From assembly GCA_029884455.1 (NCBI GenBank), contig JAOUHU010000010.1, positions 16,344 to 80,343 on the forward strand: a stretch of DNA of 64,000 nucleotides. Direction: 5' to 3'. Position 1 is the first letter of the stretch. Each line of letters starts with the position of its first letter. Both the position numbers and the translations under genes were made by a program. The notes beneath the pieces were generated by a model. That model had not been told where the DNA came from and did not search any database. It saw nothing but the letters and a program-made list of their open reading frames with translations. Positions 45,201 to 50,475 of the stretch are shown here, piece by piece. The DNA is from Gammaproteobacteria bacterium. GTDB lineage: Bacteria; Pseudomonadota; Gammaproteobacteria; Steroidobacterales; Woeseiaceae.

Positions 45201-45898
45201 ATCGGAAAATTGTCGAAAGTCAGAACGCCGCCGACATTCGAAAAGGTGTGCGGTATCGGCGCGCCACTCGTTTCCCAATACGCGCGATAGCCAAGAAAAG
45301 TCAGGTCTACACCCGTTGCATTCAGATCGTCGACGATCGTAATGCCGTGCAGATTATTCACAGAGCCCTGCGTATTGATTACAGTCGTCGTTGCCGGATC
45401 AAACAACACCGGGCTGGTCAGCGACCAGGTAAACGGCACGCCGATCGCAGCGGTGGTCTGGCCGGGCGGATTTTGCTTGTCAATCTTTTCAACCGGAATC
45501 AGCAGGTTCTGGCAATTTGCCTGGATCGTCGATGACGAACCGTTCGTGAACCAGATCTTGTGTTCGAGCACGGCGTTACAGGACATCTGCCCGGTGTGCA
45601 CGACGTTATCGAAAATGATCAGCCAGCGTTCATTGGTTTGCCCGGGCCTCGTGAAAAACGAGAAGTTCGTGGTCAACGGATTGCTGGCCGGAAAATTGCG
45701 CACCGTGCAATTGGTATCGATGTTTATGTTCGACGGCGGATTGGGTGTGACGAAGCCATCGAGCGTAGCGTTTGGAAACGTCGAGCAGTCGGTGGCCTGA
45801 GCGTTCGCCGTGGCCGCCGCGAACAGCAATGTGATCGCAGCCAGCAGGCGCACGCATGTGGTACCCAAGCGGAGATTTCTATTGCTGATAAGACCCAT
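39275..45898 (-). CDS. Giant secreted DUF11/SdrD-B-type surface protein
   Basis: 2207 residues with a signal peptide to about 33 (ATANAQA). Residues ~140-640 and ~645-1135 are a duplicated super-unit: an IPAGEQ-containing beta domain, a PEL-K-GP DUF11 domain with GGxCDxxP and AADGxTPV, and a FEKTVANxSxGxNP domain ending DPNIAGDEDPT. Three more DUF11 domains follow (RVQKTSSYIDG, LQVDLGTPGIVDPG, LSIVKAVAVVGG), then SdrD-B/Cna-B modules (SGYVWHDADHDDVPGG; TGKVFNDSNRNGYQDGDEDG). The last ~120 residues resemble a degenerate OmpA-like alpha/beta domain (DAVFEPGTTEMRH). Function inferred: adhesin or surface fibre, with expression gated by the upstream c-di-GMP riboswitch. Confidence 0.75.
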   Translation of the reverse strand: MGLISNRNLRLGTTCVRLLAAITLLFAAATANAQATDCSTFPNATLDGFVTPNPPSNINIDTNCTVRNFPASNPLTTNFSFFTRPGQTNERWLIIFDNVVHTGQMSCNAVLEHKIWFTNGSSSTIQANCQNLLIPVEKIDKQNPPGQTTAAIGVPFTWSLTSPVLFDPATTTVINTQGSVNNLHGITIVDDLNATGVDLTFLGYRAYWETSGAPIPHTFSNVGGVLTFDNFPIIPAGEQFIIELDVVLQDTPTNAPGTQFINIAKWDFGRLIEGIFYEPLPGEWGISEPLTIATPELIVTKIGPATIGRTLNLGEWGNFGINVHNTGLTDAWDVTLLDQLPNGATGGMCDTTPEILDAQVFAADGTTPVPGKGPLAAGSDYTFSFAGAPTCRLSLTMLTAQAAIGANERLVINYRTRLDADSQDGTALTNVVGASQWFNGDSSNTDRVVFNRVLTNGTPGVADHEDAHTTVVELRGYFFEKTVANLSTGVNPTTTAGPGDTLRYTLRLQTTDGALANFSFRDDLGAMNPVPVFVPGSLTLVAATIPPGADTSGTNPNGGTNSAGVLDIGNLSLPVASEVLVQFDVTLNSTLPNGTLVTNQADLVSGIKIADSDDPYVNGQADPNIAGDEDPTRIIIEGPPPTALIKATTQATATIGEEFSYLVTVPSVPHSSPLYDVRLLDDLSASAADLEFVSVTKISAAGNWTPVNTGTPDNLVIEDPVNGIDIPAGEQAVIEITLRLADTSNNLAGLTFINSAAYSYNLSDNDTVTERPGLPGSSAPMTVVEPELTLEKGGPVNMRIGVAETFTLNVHNIGASAAHGLTITDRLPNQADGGTCDAAPVNFTAQLFAADGVTPVAPPLSEGTDFVVSWLGDPACTFTLQALTAAAAIAPDQRLIVSYDTLLDADTQADAVLTNVAGATEWFSLDIFSGANASYARTYTRAVTNGTVGVLDHEDALTVVEFTPILIFEKTVANVSSGDNPASVASPGDTLRYSLRVENASASSVANFSLVDELDRLNTLPMFQAGTLSVVTLPAGADAGNTDPNGGAAGSGLLDVRNLSLGPLGDSVLVEFEIVLVPVISNDSYVYNQSSLLYNGNPVAVSDDPNVNGAADPNIAGDEDPTQVRITSAPAFRVQKTSSYIDGDPNVLLAGETLRYTITVQNIGTDHATGVEIVDQVPGNTSYVAGSTTLNGIAVPDAAGGSLPLGNGILVNAPQDTTPGVLNAGVADNVATIVFDVIVYPDVPDGTIISNQAFVSAVDYGIADVPSDDPRTPLADDPTRDVVGNYPLLFAPKSAALQVDLGTPGIVDPGDVLRYSITIYNNGNVAATAVELVDVVPNDLTYVADSVTLNGLPVGQPDAGVFPLIAGIPVSSADLTPPLPADGAGVLNPGQSALVQFDMQVNAAVPTGTLIINQATVYSVERPNLLTDGDGNPATGPEPTVVVVGDAQALSIVKAVAVVGGGAALPGATLEYTVTATNIAAVPAYYVAMTDNLDEVNPGYLAYVDLSATLNGLGAGVTYDAATTTITADYFNQYGALNPGETVVLRFQAVINPNLLEGTTITNTGRVYWNDPQQLAEASVSIDVGAMPNAGMLSGYVWHDADHDDVPGGLERPLEGWTVELLQNNLLVRAMLTDVDGYYRFSNVVPSYGTTDLYSLRFSAPGAGSRTALLGVTDSDFTDGLQRIDEIDVQEGSNLLALNMPVDPNGVIYDSITRGPIAGAVVTMVDVRNGLPVPGSCFDDPNQQDQVTVGNGYYKFDLNFSDANCAPGPTYLLRVQAPDASYEPGVSAFIPPTSDATTQPFDVPACPGSSNDAVLATPNYCEAQASEFAPPTSVPAQSAGTAYHLFLRLNDIQVPGSSQLFNNHIPLDPRLGGAVAVSKTTPMLNVTRGQLVPYEIRISNSFGANLSDITVVDRYPAGFHYVEGSARFDGVASEPVVAGRELVWSNLTLLVDGRHTIKLLLAVGAGVTEGEFVNRAQAMSSLTGTALSEEAEATVRIVPDPTFDCTDVTGKVFNDSNRNGYQDGDEDGLAGVRVITARGLAASTDAHGRYHITCAITPNESRGSNFVLKLDDRTLPSGFRSSTRPVQVQRATRGKALRINFGASIYRVVGLDIADAVFEPGTTEMRHQWQGRIDLLLHELRKAPAILRLSYVADVEQESLVTQRINALQEQIATAWEAQNCCYELLIEPEVFWRLGAPPEKIRRASE

Positions 45899-45960
45899 GC
45901 TCAGTCGCTACTTTCCCTGTGCACCAGGCTCGCGGTTGCATGCGGGTCAAAGTCGCACTT

Positions 45961-46050
45961 TGACTCGAGCGGTCCCGCTGCCATAAGGCGCCCATCCTTT
46001 TAGGCCGGTGACTTTGCGTCACTGTCTTTCGACAGCTTTGCCTTTGTCAG
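45961..46050 (-). ncRNA. c-di-GMP-I (GEMM) riboswitch
   Basis: On the minus strand the conserved core is present in order: GGCAAA, a stem GCTGTC-GAAA-GACAGT closed by the GAAA tetraloop, then GACGCAAAGTCACCGGCCTA, and the second arm GGCAGCGGGACCGC, the region of the tetraloop receptor and the guanine that pairs with c-di-GMP. This matches the GEMM-I consensus, where the core reads GGGACGCAAAGCC-CCGGCCTAA. The aptamer lies 60-150 bases upstream of the giant DUF11 gene. I see no obvious terminator between them, so control may be at translation. Confidence 0.9.
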
Positions 46051-46176
46051 AATCCAGACAGAACTATCGCTCATCAGCCGTGAGACGTGGGGGACCTGCA
46101 TCACAATTTGTGCGGTCGTTACCCATGCCCCAAACGCTTGGGCAAGACCCCGCCGTTATTGGAACAGGCGCCCGCA

Positions 46177-46201
46177 GCCGGCGGTGAAACCACCGCCCGG
46201 C
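46177..46201 (-). terminator. Strong hairpin after the AgmX-like gene, possible terminator
   Basis: GCCGGGCGGTG-GTTT-CACCGCCGGC folds into a long GC stem with one bulge about 70 bases past the AgmX-like stop. No T run follows, so it may reduce rather than stop transcription between the motor genes and the riboswitch-controlled pair. Confidence 0.4.
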
Positions 46202-46269
46202 AGGCCCTTATGTCAATAAAAATCCGGCCGACGCGGACAGCGTCTGCCTTATGTAACAACGGCTTTGAA

Positions 46270-47673
46270 TCAGGCCGCAGGCAGGAAATCGATCGGATAA
46301 ATAATCGTCACGGCCACGATGTTTTCTTTCGCGCCGAAGTCGAAACTGCGCACGCGATCGACTACCTGGTCCGCGAGCATCGGCGCATCCATGCTGGATG
46401 CATAGAGCTTGCAGAGCGACACGCTGCCATCGGGTTCTATGGTCAACTGCAGCACGAGTTGTCCGCGCAAGGTCGGATCGTTGCGCAGCTCACGGTTATA
46501 CAGCCGATACAAGGCGGCCTTGTAGCGGTCGAACACAATCTGGATTTCCTCGTCTGTGCGCCCAGCCGACGCACCGCTACTCAGCGGCCGATCGGGGCCA
46601 TCGCCGCCGCCAATGTTGCTGGCCACGCGTGAAACGGCAACGCCATCCATGCCACCACCCCCGCCGCCAAAGTCGCGGCTGAAGTCGGCGAGATTGATGC
46701 CGCCACTGCTGCCCGGCGCCGAAGTCGTGACCATCATGCGTTCCGGCCTGCCGGTGGCGTTTTCGCCGGCATTGCTGAGACGCGCCTGGGAACCGAGCTG
46801 TGCCGACGGACGCAGTTCGGCGCGGCTTGCGAAACTGTCGCGAAAGGCGAGCAGACCCTTGGTCTTAACCTGTTCACGCGTATCCGGCTGCTCGGCCTCA
46901 GCCAGCACCGGTTGTTCATCCTGCACCGGAGACGGCTGCGGCTCGGCTTCGGCGACCAGTTCCGGTTCAGGCTCGGGAAGCTCGTCGGGTATTTCCGGCT
47001 CCGGTTGAGTCACGGGAGGCGGTGGTGGTGGCAGGCGCTCCTCGCGCACCAGCCTGGCAACGCGCTCCGGCAACTGGGCATCTTCGGGCCGGTTCATGAT
47101 TGGCACCGCAATAACACTCAGCAGGAAAGCAAATGCCAGCGACGCCGCCAGCGAACTGAGCAGGGACCGATTCAGGCGGCGATCTTCTTCAGCGCCGCGC
47201 GTCCAGGGCATTATCTGCGCGTGGTACGGAATTTCCGGTTCGTCGCGCTCAGGCACCCATTCGCTATTACGATTTTCCTGCTGTTCGATAATGTCCTGCA
47301 GATCGTAATGCAGGTAGTCGAGTTGACTGTTCTGCGCGCCAATTTTTTCAATAATTGACTCGCGCCTGGCTTCGACGCGCTCGATTTCGCGGCCGTATTG
47401 GTCGAACTGATCACGCGCATACTCGATGCGTTCGGCCTGCACCACGCTGCTGCCGTCCTCTTTCCAGAACAGCGCCGCAGCTCCGAGCCGTTCCAGTTCT
47501 TCGAGAGAGGAACAAATTGACGCCAGCAATTCGTAGCGCGGGTGCAGCGCTGCCAGTTGCTCGAGCTCAGCATCGACAGTTCGAAGCTCGCGCTCGAGAG
47601 TATCCAGCGTCCGTTCCGACTGCTCGACTTTCTCTCTTAACGACTGTTCGTGTGCCGATGAATCAGAGCTCAC
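46270..47673 (-). CDS. AgmX/PglI-type TonB-like energy transducer
   Basis: 467 residues from a GTG start with a good AAGGTG RBS; there is no in-frame ATG for 145 codons. The cytoplasmic N-terminus is a charged coiled coil (~1-125), followed by one membrane segment at ~169-192 (LLSSLAASLAFAFLLSVIAV), a Pro/Glu-rich periplasmic linker (RLPPPPPPVTQPEPEIPDEL), and a C-terminal domain (~375-467: IVFDRYKAALYRLYNRELR, GQLVLQLTIEPDGSV) of the AgmX/PglI TonB-like type. It is last in the motor operon. Likely role: passing force from the ExbBD motor to envelope parts, like GltG/GltJ of Myxococcus. Confidence 0.8.
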   Translation of the reverse strand: MSSDSSAHEQSLREKVEQSERTLDTLERELRTVDAELEQLAALHPRYELLASICSSLEELERLGAAALFWKEDGSSVVQAERIEYARDQFDQYGREIERVEARRESIIEKIGAQNSQLDYLHYDLQDIIEQQENRNSEWVPERDEPEIPYHAQIMPWTRGAEEDRRLNRSLLSSLAASLAFAFLLSVIAVPIMNRPEDAQLPERVARLVREERLPPPPPPVTQPEPEIPDELPEPEPELVAEAEPQPSPVQDEQPVLAEAEQPDTREQVKTKGLLAFRDSFASRAELRPSAQLGSQARLSNAGENATGRPERMMVTTSAPGSSGGINLADFSRDFGGGGGGMDGVAVSRVASNIGGGDGPDRPLSSGASAGRTDEEIQIVFDRYKAALYRLYNRELRNDPTLRGQLVLQLTIEPDGSVSLCKLYASSMDAPMLADQVVDRVRSFDFGAKENIVAVTIIYPIDFLPAA

Positions 47674-47697
47674 AATTTCACCTTCATCCTTGGGGTG

Positions 47698-48201
47698 TTA
47701 GCGCGCTGCAACCTGTGCCGGTATCTGGATAACGGCGAGCGAGACATTCTCGTAGCCCTCGCCCGTACAGGCCGACATGATTTTCCGGACAACAACAAAT
47801 GGCACTGACTTGTCTGCGAGGATTGTCACCTCCTGGCTTTCCGCAACCGCCATTGTGTTCGGCCCGATTACACTTTCCTTCAAATCAGCGAGCCGTGATG
47901 CAAGCGAATCCATTGTGTTCTGCTTGTCTTCCAATATGTCGGCAACGCGTGCTACAACCTTGCCTTGTACCATGACGTCCTCCGGGCTAACCGAAATGAT
48001 CACGGTTTCGCGCGGTTTCGATTCTTCCCGGGACTCAGGTAGTGACACATCCTTCGGCGCATCCAGCAATTCCACTGATCCGGTATTCACTAGCAGGAAA
48101 AAAACGAGAATCGTGAACACGTCCATCAGCGACGTCAGATTCATTTTTGAAATCTTCAGCCGGTTGCGGGACATACGTTTGATGCGGCGTGTATTTCTCA
48201 T
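47698..48201 (-). CDS. ExbD/TolR-type motor subunit, second copy
   Basis: 167 residues with a basic cytoplasmic start (MRNTRRIKRMSRNRLKISK), one membrane segment (MNLTSLMDVFTILVFFLLVN) and a periplasmic domain. The Asp in LMDV aligns with the proton-carrying Asp of TolR/ExbD (VTPLVDV). It overlaps the first ExbD gene by four bases. It should form, with the ExbB-like protein, the pmf-driven stator; AglQ/AglS hold this position in the Myxococcus gliding motor. Confidence 0.88.
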   Translation of the reverse strand: MRNTRRIKRMSRNRLKISKMNLTSLMDVFTILVFFLLVNTGSVELLDAPKDVSLPESREESKPRETVIISVSPEDVMVQGKVVARVADILEDKQNTMDSLASRLADLKESVIGPNTMAVAESQEVTILADKSVPFVVVRKIMSACTGEGYENVSLAVIQIPAQVAAR

Positions 48202-48704
48202 GGCGCATCTCCGACGGAAATTTCGGAAAACAGTGCGACCAGTTCGAAGCTCGGCTCACCGTCCAACGGCATTTCGACCGGCCTTTCGACAGCCCGGACA
48301 ATATCCATGACCTGAATCAGGTAATCGTAGGGTATGCGTGCCTCCATTAGCACGGACGCAGCATCCTGCTGCGGATAGGTCTGCTTCAGCTCCACCATGT
48401 AGTCGGACAAGGTCTGTAAATCGTATTCCTCGTCTTTGTTTGGAATCGCGGCGATAACCGACTCGCCGTTTGTAATCTCGATCCGGTTTTCGCGCACGAT
48501 GACTTCCGGTGTAAAACCCTGTTCGCCGTTGGACGGTCCACCGGCCGAACTGGGCAGGTTTAATTCAACAATAGTGAGGCGCGAAAATACGGCTGTAATG
48601 AGCAGGAACGGCACTAGCACCACCATGAGATTGAGGAAGGTGGTGACATCAATTTCGTGCGCGCCGCTCTTGGTGCGCCGCTTGTAATGGTGACGCCGGG
48701 CCAT
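48198..48704 (-). CDS. ExbD/TolR-type motor subunit lacking the usual Asp
   Basis: 168 residues with one membrane segment (IDVTTFLNLMVVLVPFLLI) and a periplasmic domain. Aligned to the ExbD/TolR pattern (INVTPLVDV) the proton-binding Asp is replaced by Asn (FLNL), while an Asp sits six residues earlier where Asn is usual. It lies five bases after the ExbB gene. The pair of unlike ExbD subunits suggests an asymmetric stator in which only one conducts protons in the normal way. Confidence 0.88.
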   Translation of the reverse strand: MARRHHYKRRTKSGAHEIDVTTFLNLMVVLVPFLLITAVFSRLTIVELNLPSSAGGPSNGEQGFTPEVIVRENRIEITNGESVIAAIPNKDEEYDLQTLSDYMVELKQTYPQQDAASVLMEARIPYDYLIQVMDIVRAVERPVEMPLDGEPSFELVALFSEISVGDAP

Positions 48705-48709
48705 TGCGA

Positions 48710-49366
48710 TCAGGCCTCAGCCGCTGACATTCTCTTGGCGCGCCTCGAAAACACGTTCAGGGCTTTGACCGAGGCCATCTCGAGACTGTCAACGATATCG
48801 CCGGTCTTGCTGGTCAGAATCGCGTGCACAATCAAGAGCGGTATTGCGACCATGAGGCCAAACGCCGTAGTGTTCATAGCGACGGAAATACTGGCGGACA
48901 GCAGGTCTGCTTTTTCCGCCGGGTTGGCGTTCGCCACTGCTGTAAACGCCTGGATCAGGCCCATGATCGTACCGAGCAGGCCGAGCAAGGTCGCGATGCT
49001 GGAGGCAAGCGCCACGTAGCCAGTACGCTTTTCCAGGCGCGGTACGATTTCCATCATGCTTTCTTCCATCGCAATTTCGATATCTTCGCGGCGGCGTACG
49101 GCACCCTGCAGCGACAAGCCCATGTTAAGCACTTGTGAAATTGTTGAGTCGTCTTTACTGGTCATCTCGCGTGCAGTGTCGAACTCTCCGTTTGCGAGCA
49201 GTGGCTGCACTTTGTCCCAGATCAGGCGATTCTTGTTGGTCACAAGCGTCAACGTTATGTAGCGCTCTGCCGCAATCGCGACGCCTACTGCGAACACCAG
49301 CAGGATCGGATACATGAACAGGCCACCAGATCCGAAGAAAGCGACAACCGAGTAGAAAAGGTCCAT
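48710..49366 (-). CDS. ExbB/TolQ/MotA-type proton-channel subunit
   Basis: 218 residues with three membrane segments (~12-33, ~117-141, ~160-184), the ExbB/TolQ topology. The core LLGLLGTIMGLIQAF and the third helix AMNTTAFGLMVAIPLLIVH carry the conserved channel threonines. It forms a pentamer around ExbD dimers in known systems. In this cluster it is followed by two ExbD genes and the AgmX-like transducer, as in aglRQS plus glt genes. Confidence 0.92.
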   Translation of the reverse strand: MDLFYSVVAFFGSGGLFMYPILLVFAVGVAIAAERYITLTLVTNKNRLIWDKVQPLLANGEFDTAREMTSKDDSTISQVLNMGLSLQGAVRRREDIEIAMEESMMEIVPRLEKRTGYVALASSIATLLGLLGTIMGLIQAFTAVANANPAEKADLLSASISVAMNTTAFGLMVAIPLLIVHAILTSKTGDIVDSLEMASVKALNVFSRRAKRMSAAEA

Positions 49367-49507
49367 TGGTCTATCCTCAATTTGACAAAATGTCGGGGCT
49401 ATTTCCGCGACGTAGCCAAGAATAGACGCCCATCCCGGGCTTGGATGTGATGCAGTCCACGTTCGGCCATTATGTCCGAGAAAATTGGCCTGCCATCGCG
49501 ACGCGAC

Positions 49508-49810
49508 TCACTCGCCGGAGCGGATTTCGTAATAGTTCAGCTCGCGCAGGAAGACTTCCTTGTCGACCGGTTGCGCACGATCATCGAGCGACTCCGTGAG
49601 GCTGATATCATCGCCGAGTTCCGATGACTTCCACGGTACGATGACCAGTGATTTGGGCGCTTCCTCATTACCGAGAATCGACATGCCGGAAAGCGTCTTT
49701 GGCGAATTGATGCCATCGCCGTCGGCCACCTGTTCCTGAGCAGCAGGTTCCTCGGCCTGCACGCCGCAGCCAAGCAGCAACAGCGCCAGCCCGCCAATCA
49801 GTCTGTTCAT
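49508..49810 (-). CDS. Small lipoprotein of the motor cluster
   Basis: 100 residues from the ATG at 49810, which overlaps the TPR lipoprotein stop as ATGA; the track opens 16 codons earlier inside that gene. The signal MNRLIGGLALLLLGCG has a lipobox Cys at 15. The mature part is acidic, without a known domain, and includes SLVIVPWKSSELGDD. I do not recognise the family. Its position suggests an outer-membrane lipoprotein partner of the TPR proteins. Confidence 0.6.
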   Translation of the reverse strand: MNRLIGGLALLLLGCGVQAEEPAAQEQVADGDGINSPKTLSGMSILGNEEAPKSLVIVPWKSSELGDDISLTESLDDRAQPVDKEVFLRELNYYEIRSGE

Positions 49811-50460
49811 CGCTGCTCCTCCCGCTGATTCAGGCGGTACTGCAGGTCCTTGATCCACATTGACGCCTCGTCATCGCTCGGCACGGTCGTCATGTAAGCC
49901 TGGTAGTTCTGTAAAGCGCAATCGAGGTCCGCAAGATACAGATCGCAGAGCACGGCCAGGTTGCGCCGCGCATAGTGATAACCCGGGTACACGGCGAGTG
50001 CCGCTTCGTAATTGCTCCTGGCTTCTCTGAAACGGCCGGTCTTGCGCAGCACAATGCCGAGCTCATTGTTGGCGATCGGGTGACTGGGATTATTCTCCAG
50101 CGCCAGCCGCAGGTTGCGTTCTGCCTGCACGAGATCGCCTGCGCGGTGGTAAGCAATGCCGAGGTCGATGCGTGGCGCACTGAGCTCTGGTGTTGCGTCG
50201 GCAACCGCTTGCAACAGGCGAATTCCCTCCTGCTGGTTGCCACGCTCGAGCTCGCTCACTGCCTGCTCGTAGTCGAGCCGGGTGTCATCGCCAACCCTGG
50301 CGTCCTCGGTAATCGTGAATCCGATTTGCTCCTGGATTTCAATATGCGCGACAGCCGGTTTCGACCGGGGAACGCTGGACGCACAAGCCGCAATGAAAAA
50401 TGCGCCGACGGACAGCGTTGCCAGGTTGCGCCAGTGAATAATTGCCAGCCTTGTCATCAT
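49807..50460 (-). CDS. TPR lipoprotein
   Basis: 217 residues. The signal ends in a lipobox (FFIAACAS, Cys about 26). At least three TPR units follow: DYEQAVSELERGNQQEGIRL, HRAGDLVQAERNLRLALENN and RKTGRFREARSNYEAALAVY. TPR lipoproteins of this size act as pilotins or scaffolds in envelope machines (PilF/Tgl-like). It lies 15 bases after the 1019-residue TPR gene and overlaps the next gene, so it belongs to the same operon. Confidence 0.75.
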   Translation of the reverse strand: MMTRLAIIHWRNLATLSVGAFFIAACASSVPRSKPAVAHIEIQEQIGFTITEDARVGDDTRLDYEQAVSELERGNQQEGIRLLQAVADATPELSAPRIDLGIAYHRAGDLVQAERNLRLALENNPSHPIANNELGIVLRKTGRFREARSNYEAALAVYPGYHYARRNLAVLCDLYLADLDCALQNYQAYMTTVPSDDEASMWIKDLQYRLNQREEQR

Positions 50461-50475
50461 GTCTGCCTCCGCCGC

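Noticed and set aside
43889-45535. 548-aa plus-strand ORF opposite the DUF11 gene, with similar ones at 39485-40894 and 41090-42100
   Set aside because: Low-complexity Arg/His/Gln/Ala translation mirroring the repetitive DUF11 coding strand; shadow frames.
39275-45898. Repeated motifs as a possible CRISPR or DNA repeat array
   Set aside because: The repeats are protein-level domains of ~100-490 residues with diverged DNA, not short identical units with spacers. No CRISPR array was seen anywhere in the window.
46270-49366. ExbB-ExbD-ExbD-TonB-like genes as an ordinary siderophore-uptake system
   Set aside because: There is no TonB-dependent receptor plug/TonB-box gene next to it, ExbD is duplicated with an altered Asp, the transducer has a cytoplasmic coiled coil and AgmX/PglI-type end, and the partners are TPR proteins. 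An atypical transport role still cannot be ruled out.
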